Shown piece by piece: positions 1 to 6,631 of a stretch of 14,466 bases of DNA. A program made the position numbers and the translations under genes. The notes beneath the pieces are model-generated. The model had not been told where the DNA came from. It did not search any database and saw only the letters and a list, made by a program, of their open reading frames with translations. Position 1 is the stretch's first letter. Each line of letters starts with the position of its first letter. Source of the stretch: PALSA-1196 sp036833805 (lineage in GTDB: Bacteria > Pseudomonadota > Gammaproteobacteria > Steroidobacterales > Steroidobacteraceae); assembly GCA_036833805.1 (NCBI GenBank), contig DAITPA010000047.1, positions 1 to 14,466 on the forward strand, in the 5' to 3' direction.

Positions 1-587
1 GGATTCTTCGCCAGATACTGCTGGTGATAATCCTCTGCATAATAAAACGTCGTGGCATCCAATATCTCAGTTGTAATGGCGCCCTTTGCCGACGCCCTGA
101 GTCGCGTCTGGTACACGCGCTTCGACTCTTCAGCCTCCTCACGCTGCTCTTCGTTCATCACATAGATTGCGGAACGATACTGAGTGCCGGAGTCGTTGCC
201 TTGACGCATACCCTGCGTCGGATTGTGAGATTCCCAAAAGACCTTAAGAAGTGCCTCATAGGAGGTGACGCTCGAGTCAAACACCACTCGCACGACTTCG
301 GCGTGGCCGGTCATTCCTGAGCAGACCTCTTCGTAGGTGGGATTCGGTGTGTACCCGCCGGCGTAGCCTACCGCCGTGGAATACACCCCGGGCAGCTGCC
401 AGAAAAGCTTTTCCGCCCCCCAGAAGCATCCAAGGCCGAACACGGCCTCGGAAAGTCCGGCGGGGAAAGGAGCAATGATGCGGTGGCCATTGACAAAGTG
501 CGCCTCTGGAACCGCGAGCGGAGCGGCGCGTCCCGGCAGCGCCTCATTTGCGGACGGCATAGCTGATTTCTTGCGAAACAGTGCCAT
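1..587 (-). CDS. msrA: Peptide-methionine (S)-S-oxide reductase MsrA (3' end cut off by window edge)
   Basis: MsrA reduces the S-epimer of methionine sulfoxide, free or in proteins, using thioredoxin, and so repairs oxidative damage. Translated from the ATG at 587, 195 residues are visible. The diagnostic motif GCFWGAE lies at about residues 52-58, with the catalytic cysteine at C54. Typical family blocks follow: VGYAGGYTPNPTYEEVCSG, TGHAEVV, FWESHNPTQGMRQGNDSGTQYRS, and EDYHQQYLAKN near the window edge. E. coli MsrA has 212 residues, so only a short C-terminal piece is missing; any resolving cysteines there cannot be seen. The stretch before the catalytic motif (about 50 residues, FVNGHRIIAPFP) matches the longer E. 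coli-type N-terminus rather than the short form. No signal peptide is evident, so the protein is probably cytoplasmic. It diverges from the TPR gene across about 150 bases. Confidence 0.96.
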   Translation of the reverse strand, partial: MALFRKKSAMPSANEALPGRAAPLAVPEAHFVNGHRIIAPFPAGLSEAVFGLGCFWGAEKLFWQLPGVYSTAVGYAGGYTPNPTYEEVCSGMTGHAEVVRVVFDSSVTSYEALLKVFWESHNPTQGMRQGNDSGTQYRSAIYVMNEEQREEAEESKRVYQTRLRASAKGAITTEILDATTFYYAEDYHQQYLAKN

Positions 588-613
588 GTACTTCACCGTC
601 AAGGAGAATGGGA

Positions 614-642
614 AAGAGAGTGTGGGGACCCATGGCTGTCAA
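614..642 (-). promoter_or_regulatory. Possible sigma70 promoter for msrA
   Basis: On the minus strand a perfect -35 hexamer TTGACA (642-637) is followed 17 bases later by TCTCTT (619-614), which matches the -10 consensus at only three positions. It would give a leader of roughly 20 bases before the msrA ATG at 587. The perfect -35 and correct spacing support it; the poor -10 keeps confidence low. Confidence 0.33.
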
Positions 643-688
643 CTCAAGCCTCTTGTACTCCCCGATTTTGCAAGTTAAGCGGGTCCCC
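624..688. repeat. 8-bp inverted repeat in the msrA/TPR divergent promoter region
   Basis: GGGGACCC at 624-631 is the exact reverse complement of GGGTCCCC at 681-688, with 49 bases between the arms. One arm lies in the spacer of the possible msrA promoter and the other in the spacer of the plus-strand promoter. The right arm also sits inside a local palindrome, GCGGG-TC-CCCGC (679-690). An 8-base match in a region of this size is not rare by chance. Confidence 0.3.
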
Positions 689-696
689 GCTATAAG
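668..696 (+). promoter_or_regulatory. Sigma70-like promoter for the TPR gene pair
   Basis: TTGCAA (668-673) is separated by exactly 17 bases from TATAAG (691-696). The -35 matches TTGACA at 4 of 6 positions and the -10 matches TATAAT at 5 of 6. Transcription would begin near 703, giving a leader of about 38 bases with the ribosome binding site AGGAG at 728-732. A small palindrome, GCGGG-TC-CCCGC (679-690), fills most of the spacer and could be an operator. Confidence 0.55.
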
Positions 697-740
697 GACG
701 TTGTTCCGACCGTGGATGGTGCCGCGCAGGAGCAGTATTT

Positions 741-1262
741 ATGCCCGTTCTGTACAGGTCTTGTCTCGGGTGGGTTGTGCCGATTGTGACGCTGGTCGCG
801 TGGCAGCTCGGCAGCGGTGGCGAGCTACAGGCCGACGCCCGCAGCGGCATCGTGCTCGGCGCAGGCAATCAGTCGTTTGCCGAGGGCTCGCTTGCCTTAG
901 AGCAGGGTCGAGTCGCGGACGGCATCCGCCTGACTCTCGCGGGCTTGAAGGACGCCACTGACCCTTTTGAGACTGCGGCCGCTCATTCAAACCTCTGCGG
1001 CGGCTATGCGCTGCTGCGCGAATGGACGGAAGCACTTGCGCATTGCAATGCCGCCATAGCCCTCGATCCCACCAATTGGCACTCGTTTAACAACCGCGCG
1101 GCTGTGTTTGCGGGACGCGGCCAATACGCACTCGCGTTGGCGGATCTGCGCTCCGGGCTTGAGCTCGCGCCGCAATCAAGGACCCTTCTAAAGAGCCTGT
1201 CTGTCGTGGAACATAACCAGAAAGTGCTCACCAAGCACCAAGGCGCGCCGTTGCGATCCTGA
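741..1262 (+). CDS. Exported tetratricopeptide-repeat protein, function unknown
   Basis: A 173-residue protein whose first 32 or so residues look like a signal peptide or membrane anchor: a hydrophobic run of VVPIVTLVAWQL type, then a small-residue region. Two tandem TPR units follow at about residues 78-111 and 112-145. They show the usual pattern, with N-L-x-x-x-Y-A-L near the start and A-I-A-L-D-P-T-N at the repeat junction, ending G-L-E-L-A-P. Such small exported TPR proteins usually act as protein-binding scaffolds; no partner can be named. The ATG at 741 is supported by AGGAG at 728-732 (8-base spacer) and the promoter just upstream. It is followed after 14 bases by a small gene, probably in the same operon. 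Coding is convincing; the specific role is unknown. Confidence 0.82.
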   Translation: MPVLYRSCLGWVVPIVTLVAWQLGSGGELQADARSGIVLGAGNQSFAEGSLALEQGRVADGIRLTLAGLKDATDPFETAAAHSNLCGGYALLREWTEALAHCNAAIALDPTNWHSFNNRAAVFAGRGQYALALADLRSGLELAPQSRTLLKSLSVVEHNQKVLTKHQGAPLRS

Positions 1263-1265
1263 GGA
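1261..1265 (+). promoter_or_regulatory. Ribosome binding site overlapping the TPR stop codon
   Basis: GAGGA begins within the TGA stop (1260-1262) of the TPR gene. It sits 5 bases before a TTG (1271) and 11 bases before an ATG (1277), so it leaves the downstream start ambiguous. It suggests translational coupling of the two genes. Confidence 0.5.
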
Positions 1266-1276
1266 ATTGTTTGTCT

Positions 1277-1543
1277 ATGGGTATCAGTCAATCACAAAAC
1301 CTGCGGGCGCCGCCGAATGAACGGTTGCAGCCCTTTGGCGTCCGCGTAAGTCTTCCGCTCGGCGATCCGATGCGTAAACTGTTAGGCCCGCAATGGCATC
1401 GGCTGCACTGGTATGCGACGCCGGACGAGCGCGATGCGGCGATTGCGCAAATGAGCCGGCGCCACGAATATTCCCGCGCGACGGATGTTCCCTCTCTCGT
1501 GTTTGAGAAGGTGGAGAAGCTCGCCGAAAGTCGCGGCCTGTAG
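1277..1543 (+). CDS. Small conserved-looking protein of unknown function (88 aa)
   Basis: A basic, soluble-looking 88-residue protein with no signal peptide and no domain that I recognise. After a variable N-terminus (about 30 residues) comes a compact region containing GDPMRKLLG, WHRLHWYAT, ERDAAIAQMSRRHEYSR and PSLVFEKVEK. The density of W, H, Y and charged residues, with few low-complexity stretches, suggests a real folded protein rather than a chance frame. The ATG at 1277 was chosen over the TTG at 1271; the TTG has the better spacing to the upstream GAGGA, so two extra residues are possible. It is probably co-transcribed with the TPR gene (14-base gap). It converges on the patatin gene with only 5 bases between the stops and no room for a terminator hairpin. 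Confidence 0.68.
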   Translation: MGISQSQNLRAPPNERLQPFGVRVSLPLGDPMRKLLGPQWHRLHWYATPDERDAAIAQMSRRHEYSRATDVPSLVFEKVEKLAESRGL

Positions 1544-1548
1544 CGCGA

Positions 1549-3819
1549 CTAGAACGTGCGGCCGAGGAACAGATAGAAGTTGTGCGTGCCGCCGTCACCG
1601 AATCCGGTGCCGACATACACCGGGCCAATGAGCGTATCGAGCCCCAGAAATACGCTTGCATCCTTGTGAGCTGAGCCAAAGCTTGCGTCGCCGCGCTGCT
1701 GCCAGACGTTGCCGATTTCGAAAGAGGCGCCAAGGTAGGCCGGTACATCGAGAAATCCGGGCCCGCCGCGCCCGATCTGCCGATAGAAGAGCACGCGCGC
1801 GATCCCGTAGTTCGGCCCAATCAGTGAGTCCTGTTTGAGCCCCGATAGATTGTTGAAGCCGCCGAGAGTGAAGAGCTTGCGCACGTCCGTCCTCGAGCCA
1901 TCGAGCGTCGTGCCCGCGGAGGTCCAGAACACCGCGGTCTGACGGCCAAAAGACTGCGCAGTCAAGTAATTAAAGGCGAGCCGGTCACCGTCCTGATTCG
2001 AACCCAGGCCGGTGCGATCCGCACGCCATTCGAACGAGGCGAGCTGCCCGACGCGCGGAAAATTAACATTATCCAAGGTGTCGTAGGACAAACGCACAAG
2101 GAATTCCTTCTCATCGAACGTGCCGGTGGTCAGCGTTGGCTCGCCGACGATCACGCTCGAATTACCCACATCGCGCACGAGCCCCGCGCGAATCTCACCC
2201 CAGTTGCCGTAATTCCTGCCGAAATCAAGTCCGTATTCGATAGTGCGCACGCGATATTCGGCTATGCGCCGCTGGTTCTGGAAGAGCGAAAGATTCTGCG
2301 CCTCGATCTGCGCGTGCGGTGCCAGAAAGTAAGGCGATGTCTGCGAGAACGGCAGCCACATCTCCGTTGATACCCTAGAGGTTTCGCCGATTTGCAGATC
2401 CCATAACCATTCGCCGCCCGCCTGGGTGAGCTCAGATTGGACGAAGCGCGCCGCGGCGTTGTAATTGGAGTTGCCCGCAAAGTCGTCCTGCAGATTAAGT
2501 CCAAAGCGCACGTAGTTCGGACCCCAGGAGTTGCGCCGTGCGCTCAGAGCAAGCCCGTAACGGCCGTCGTCGTCCTGCACTACTTGGTAGTCGATGCCTT
2601 CGAAGTTCTCACCGCCGTAGAATGAGGTCACGCGGCGCGCGAGAGCGCGCTGATCCGCAGGCGCCCCGATCTGATCATCGAATAGCTTGTGCAGGGACTC
2701 CGCATAACGCTCCGAGCCAAGTTCGATGCGCACAAATTCGACACGCGGCGGCGCTTGCCGCGCCGCGGCGCGCCGCTGCGCATAGCGCTCAAAGTTGTCG
2801 CGATCGACCGCGAGCGCTAGCAACTGGTCCTGCGACGCGAGCGCCGCCTGCTCGCCCGCCTCGACCGCGCGCGTAACGATACCAAAGTCGAAAGGCGAAA
2901 ATTCGCCGAGCACGGGAGCGATGCGCACGTCGCTGCTCGAGAGACTCTCAAGCTGCCGCTGCTCATTGCGCCTGATGAGAATCGCGAGCATCTGATTCGA
3001 AATGACCGGCGCGCTGGTGAGTTTGTCGCGAGTCACGAGCGGTGTACTTACGTCGACGACAATCAGGATGTCGACGCCCATCGCGCGCGCCACATCGATC
3101 GGCAGATTCTCGGCAAGACCGCCATCGACGAGGAGACGGCCGTTGCGCTCGACCGGAGCAAATACGCCGGGCGCAGATAGGCTCGCACGCATCGCGCTCG
3201 CAAGATCGCCGTCGTGCATGACGACGGGATCGCCGGTCTCCAAGTCGGTTGCCACGGCACGAAAGCGCGTCGGCAACGCATCGAAGTCGGTGATCTGCGC
3301 GACCGGCAACGTCAAACGCCTGATGATCTGGCTGAGCTTCTGGCCCTGGATGAGCCCTTTGGGCAGCAGAAAGCGGCGGCTGCGCAAGCCAAGAGGAAAA
3401 TTCACGAGAAAATTCTGATCTTCCTCCTTCCTGCGGAAGGTGAGATCAACACGTGACGGCCGATCGCGGAATGCATCCTGCCAATTCACCGACGTCATGA
3501 TGGTCTCGATTTCACGTGCCGAGAAACCGCTGGCGTACAAGCCGCCCACGACCGCGCCCATGCTGGTGCCGGCGATAGCGTCGATGGGGACGTGCAGATC
3601 ATCGAGGACCTTGAGCACGCCAATGTGTGCCGCGCCGCGTGCGCCACCGCCAGAGAGTACCAGCCCAATGCGCGGCCGAGCCGCGCTAGGCTGCTGCGTC
3701 GCTTGCTCGGCGGTAGTCTCGTGCCGGGCGAGCGCGGGGCTCGCACACACGAGGCATACGAGGGCCAAAAAGACGCCGCGAACTCCCAAGCGGGGCCGGA
3801 CCAGCCGTGTTTGCTTCAC
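1549..3819 (-). CDS. Patatin-like phospholipase with C-terminal outer-membrane barrel (PlpD-like, type Vd autotransporter family)
   Basis: Predicted to be a 756-residue outer-membrane lipolytic protein. Residues 1-31 form a signal peptide (basic start, hydrophobic GVFLALVCLVCA, cleavage after ALA). A patatin domain covers about residues 48-330: oxyanion-hole motif GGGARG at 57-62, nucleophile elbow GTSMG with catalytic S86, and the dyad aspartate D232 in DGG. A POTRA-like segment follows at about 358-428, then a bacterial surface antigen (BamA/Omp85) barrel from about 430 to the C-terminal phenylalanine (ending FLGRTF), a classic outer-membrane beta-signal. In PlpD of Pseudomonas aeruginosa this arrangement carries a phospholipase domain across the outer membrane. 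The GTG at 3819 was chosen because it places the signal peptide at the N-terminus; the open frame continues to 3936, into the divergent gene. The catalytic dyad is intact. The substrate and whether the domain is released are unknown. Confidence 0.93.
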   Translation of the reverse strand: MKQTRLVRPRLGVRGVFLALVCLVCASPALARHETTAEQATQQPSAARPRIGLVLSGGGARGAAHIGVLKVLDDLHVPIDAIAGTSMGAVVGGLYASGFSAREIETIMTSVNWQDAFRDRPSRVDLTFRRKEEDQNFLVNFPLGLRSRRFLLPKGLIQGQKLSQIIRRLTLPVAQITDFDALPTRFRAVATDLETGDPVVMHDGDLASAMRASLSAPGVFAPVERNGRLLVDGGLAENLPIDVARAMGVDILIVVDVSTPLVTRDKLTSAPVISNQMLAILIRRNEQRQLESLSSSDVRIAPVLGEFSPFDFGIVTRAVEAGEQAALASQDQLLALAVDRDNFERYAQRRAAARQAPPRVEFVRIELGSERYAESLHKLFDDQIGAPADQRALARRVTSFYGGENFEGIDYQVVQDDDGRYGLALSARRNSWGPNYVRFGLNLQDDFAGNSNYNAAARFVQSELTQAGGEWLWDLQIGETSRVSTEMWLPFSQTSPYFLAPHAQIEAQNLSLFQNQRRIAEYRVRTIEYGLDFGRNYGNWGEIRAGLVRDVGNSSVIVGEPTLTTGTFDEKEFLVRLSYDTLDNVNFPRVGQLASFEWRADRTGLGSNQDGDRLAFNYLTAQSFGRQTAVFWTSAGTTLDGSRTDVRKLFTLGGFNNLSGLKQDSLIGPNYGIARVLFYRQIGRGGPGFLDVPAYLGASFEIGNVWQQRGDASFGSAHKDASVFLGLDTLIGPVYVGTGFGDGGTHNFYLFLGRTF

Positions 3820-3825
3820 TTTGTA

Positions 3826-3831
3826 AGAATA
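3826..3831 (-). promoter_or_regulatory. Possible -10 element just upstream of the patatin-barrel gene
   Basis: On the minus strand TATTCT (3831-3826) lies six bases before the chosen GTG start at 3819. If it is a -10 box, transcription would begin at or next to the start codon, giving a leaderless message. That fits the absence of a clear Shine-Dalgarno sequence. No good -35 is visible at 16-18 bases upstream, so this is tentative. Confidence 0.22.
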
Positions 3832-3877
3832 CCAGCACGGCGTGTGCGCGGTGTCGTCGATGGCTGATAATGAAGCC

Positions 3878-5818
3878 ATGGTCCGAACGTCGAGCGCCGC
3901 TGCGAACACGCACATTGTCGTGCAACGCAGGCGCATGGCGCTCGTGATGCTGATAGCTACGTTGGGCGCGACTGTGCGCGCACAAGCGCAGTCGCCCGCC
4001 GACAGTGACTGGGGCTACTACGGCGGGGACGCGCTCGGGCAGCACTATTCGAGTCTCGCGCAAATCGATCGTGGCAATGTCGCACATCTGAAGGTCGCCT
4101 GGATGTATCGCACCGGCGAGCTCGGCGCAGGTTTCGCGGCGGCGCAGCAGCTCGCATTCGAGGCAACGCCGGTGCTGGCATTCGGCCGGCTCTACCTTGC
4201 GACGCCGACGAACATTGTGCTCGCGCTCGATCCGGCAACCGGGCAGGAACTTTGGCGTTATAACGCGCATACCGATCGCAGCCGGAACTACGCGCAGGCG
4301 ACGTCACGCGGCGTCAGCGTCTGGCAGGATCCAGATCCCCGTCTGGCCGGAATCTGCACGCGGCGCATCTTCACCGGTACTCTGGACGCGCGCCTCATCG
4401 CGCTCGACGCAACGACCGGTGTGCCCTGCATAGGCTTCGGTGTCGGCGGCGAAGTGGACTTGAGTCGCGGGCGCGGCCGCCGTGACACCGCCTACGGTCT
4501 CGTGACCTCGCCACCGGCACTTTTTGGCGGCCTCGTAATTGTCGGATCGGCCGGCGGCGATTCTGAAGGCAAGGATGTTGGACGTGGCATCGTGCGTGCC
4601 TTCGATGCGCGCACCGGAGCGCTGCGCTGGTCATTCAACACCTTGCCGGATTCACCTTCTCATGCGGCCGCCAGCAATTGGCGTGGAAGCGACGCTGCGA
4701 ATGCGGGCGGCGGCAACCCTTGGCCTGTCATGTCGGTCGATGAGAATCGTGGATTGGTTTTCGTGGCGACCGGCTCCGCAAGCCCGAATTTCTATGGCGG
4801 CGGCCGCATTGGCAACGATGGTTTGGCAAACTCACTCATCGCTCTCGATGCGGCGGGCGGGCGGCTCGTGTGGCAGCAGCAGCTCGTGCATCATGATCTA
4901 TGGAATTACGATCTTGCCGCTGAACCTGCACTTATTGACATTACAATGCACGGCGTACCGGTTTCGGCGGTCCTGCAAGCAACCAAGACCGGCATGCTGT
5001 TTGTCTTCGAGCGCGGTGCCGGCAAGCCCCTATCCGCGATTACCGAAGCACCCGTGCCGCAGAGCACTATCCCGGGCGAAGAGGCCTCGCCAACGCAACC
5101 ATTCCCGGCGACGCCTGCGCTTATCGACCACCGTGCTCTGCGAGCATCGGACGCCTGGGGCATTACATTCTGGGATCGCGGCCGGTGCCGCGCCTTGATC
5201 GCAAAATACCGCAACGAAGGCATATTCACTCCGCCCGACATGCGCGGCACGATCGTCTCGCCGAGTTATCTCGGCGGCGTCAACTGGGGCGGCATTGCCT
5301 ACGATGCGCGCCACCAGCAAGTATTCGCCGCAGTCAACCACCTGCCGATGGTCGTAACGTTGAATGCGCCGCACCAGCGGCCCGACATCAAACCGCTGCT
5401 CTCCCCGTGGGGCTTACCGTGCACAGCTCCACCCTGGGGTACGCTCGTAAGCGTCGATCTGCGCAAAAATCGCATCGCCTGGCAGGTGCCGCTCGGTTCA
5501 AGCGAAGCCATAACTCCATGGTTTGCGCCCATCCGCAACTTCGGCGCGCCAAACATGGGCGGTCCGATCGCAACCGCCGGCGATCTTGTCTTTGTCGCGG
5601 CGGCCACGGATAGCTATCTGCGCGCATTTGATATCGAGACGGGACGGGAACTCTGGAAGCATCGTTTGCCGGCTGGCGGTCAAGCTACGCCGATGACTTA
5701 CCGTGCGGGCAAGGAGCAGCGCCAGTACCTCGTTATCGCCGCCGGCGGACACGGCGGCCTCGGCACTGCACGCGGCGATTACCTCATTGCCTTTGCATTG
5801 CCGAGCACAAGGCCCTGA
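3878..5818 (+). CDS. Periplasmic PQQ-dependent dehydrogenase, glucose dehydrogenase (Gcd) family
   Basis: A 646-residue quinoprotein. The first 37 or so residues form a signal peptide (QRRR, then ALVMLIATLGA, cleavage near RAQA), so the enzyme should be periplasmic. The rest is an eight-bladed PQQ propeller with repeated blade motifs such as LDPATGQELW, FDARTGALRWS and FDIETGRELWKH. It resembles the catalytic part of membrane glucose dehydrogenase but lacks that enzyme's five N-terminal membrane helices, and there is no CxxCH heme motif. The family block HHDLW-N-Y-D is at 338-345 and the PQQ-contacting lysine of TKTG at K370. Compared from memory with E. coli Gcd, N343 falls where catalytic D466 lies and Q140 where H262 lies, so the substrate, or even activity, is uncertain. 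The start could also be the ATG at 3860 or 3935. The electron acceptor and PQQ biosynthesis genes are not in the window. Confidence 0.9.
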   Translation: MVRTSSAAANTHIVVQRRRMALVMLIATLGATVRAQAQSPADSDWGYYGGDALGQHYSSLAQIDRGNVAHLKVAWMYRTGELGAGFAAAQQLAFEATPVLAFGRLYLATPTNIVLALDPATGQELWRYNAHTDRSRNYAQATSRGVSVWQDPDPRLAGICTRRIFTGTLDARLIALDATTGVPCIGFGVGGEVDLSRGRGRRDTAYGLVTSPPALFGGLVIVGSAGGDSEGKDVGRGIVRAFDARTGALRWSFNTLPDSPSHAAASNWRGSDAANAGGGNPWPVMSVDENRGLVFVATGSASPNFYGGGRIGNDGLANSLIALDAAGGRLVWQQQLVHHDLWNYDLAAEPALIDITMHGVPVSAVLQATKTGMLFVFERGAGKPLSAITEAPVPQSTIPGEEASPTQPFPATPALIDHRALRASDAWGITFWDRGRCRALIAKYRNEGIFTPPDMRGTIVSPSYLGGVNWGGIAYDARHQQVFAAVNHLPMVVTLNAPHQRPDIKPLLSPWGLPCTAPPWGTLVSVDLRKNRIAWQVPLGSSEAITPWFAPIRNFGAPNMGGPIATAGDLVFVAAATDSYLRAFDIETGRELWKHRLPAGGQATPMTYRAGKEQRQYLVIAAGGHGGLGTARGDYLIAFALPSTRP

Positions 5819-5881
5819 CGCCTCTGGATATGTGGAGATCCCCCATGCCGCCCAGTAAGCTTGCGACCTTTCACGGCGCGT

Positions 5882-5885
5882 GAGG
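5882..5885 (+). promoter_or_regulatory. Ribosome binding site that fixes the start of the membrane TPR gene
   Basis: GAGG lies five bases before the ATG at 5891. It favours that start over the in-frame TTG at 5861, which would add ten residues unlike a membrane anchor. Confidence 0.5.
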
Positions 5886-5890
5886 CTTGC

Positions 5891-6631
5891 ATGCCCTGGC
5901 TGACCATACTGTCGATTGCGATCCAAGTGCTGCTTATCATTCATTGCATCAAGACCGGGCGAAATCAGATCTGGATTTGGGTGCTCGCGCTTCTTTCTTT
6001 TGCCGGGGCTATCGCTTACGTGGCGGTCGAAGTCGTACCGGATTTGTTCCGCAGTCGAACCGCGCAACGCACCGCGCGCGGCGTCAAGAAAGCGCTCGAT
6101 CCGAATGCGGACCTGCGCCGCTACGAAAGTGACGCCCGCGTGGCCGGCAATGTCGCAAGCCGTCAGCGCTACGCTGAAGCGCTCACCCGTGCGGGGCGCT
6201 ACGACGAGGCGATCAGCACACACCGAGCGAACCTCAGCGGTTTGTACGAACATGATCCGGACATCATGTTGGGGCTCGCGCGCGCGCAATTTGGAAAAGG
6301 CGATGCCGCCGGCGCCCGCACCACTTTGGACGAGCTCATCCGAGCGAATCCGGAGTTCAAATCACCCGAAGGGCACCTCTTGTATGCACGCGCCCTGCAA
6401 GCTGAGGGCAACAAGGCCAAAGCACTCGAGGAATATCGCGTGGTCGCGCCTGGCTATCCAGGCGCCGAGGCGACGGCGCGCTTCGCGCAGCTGTTGGCAG
6501 CCGAGGATCAACTCGATGAAGCGAGAAAAATCGCGCGCGAACTTCTCGAGCAGGCTCGCATTGCGCCTGCGCACTATCGACGCGCGCAGAAAGAATGGCT
6601 CGATATCGCACAAAAGGTGGCGCAGGGCTAG
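5891..6631 (+). CDS. Membrane-anchored TPR protein with PLDc_N-like N-terminus
   Basis: A 246-residue protein. Two hydrophobic helices (about residues 2-18 and 27-50) flank a short basic loop, KTGRNQ. The pattern IWIWVLALLSFAGAIAYVAVE resembles the PLDc_N two-helix domain found in front of cardiolipin synthases and as a stand-alone anchor. From about residue 85 to 240 there are TPR-type helix pairs, for example Y-A-E-A-L-T-R-A-G-R-Y-D-E-A, the YARALQAEGNKAKALEEY pair, and the last one with AEDQLDEARKIA. The repeats would face the cytoplasm or periplasm as a binding platform; I cannot tell which. The gene starts 72 bases after the quinoprotein and may be co-transcribed with it, though nothing links their functions. 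Its TAG stop at 6629-6631 overlaps a minus-strand TAG (6630-6628) that may be the original stop of the facing protease gene. Confidence 0.85.
   Translation: MPWLTILSIAIQVLLIIHCIKTGRNQIWIWVLALLSFAGAIAYVAVEVVPDLFRSRTAQRTARGVKKALDPNADLRRYESDARVAGNVASRQRYAEALTRAGRYDEAISTHRANLSGLYEHDPDIMLGLARAQFGKGDAAGARTTLDELIRANPEFKSPEGHLLYARALQAEGNKAKALEEYRVVAPGYPGAEATARFAQLLAAEDQLDEARKIARELLEQARIAPAHYRRAQKEWLDIAQKVAQG

Noticed and set aside
1284..1820. A 178-codon minus-strand open frame across the small orphan gene and the end of the patatin gene
   Set aside because: It crosses two better-supported genes, is Ser/Arg/Ala-rich and lacks any motif.
3820..3936. N-terminal extension of the patatin-barrel protein to an upstream start
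   Set aside because: It would bury the signal peptide 39 residues inside the protein and overlap the divergent quinoprotein gene.
5498..6289. A 263-codon minus-strand open frame
   Set aside because: It lies opposite the end of the quinoprotein and the start of the membrane TPR gene. Its product shows no domain, and both plus-strand genes are well supported.
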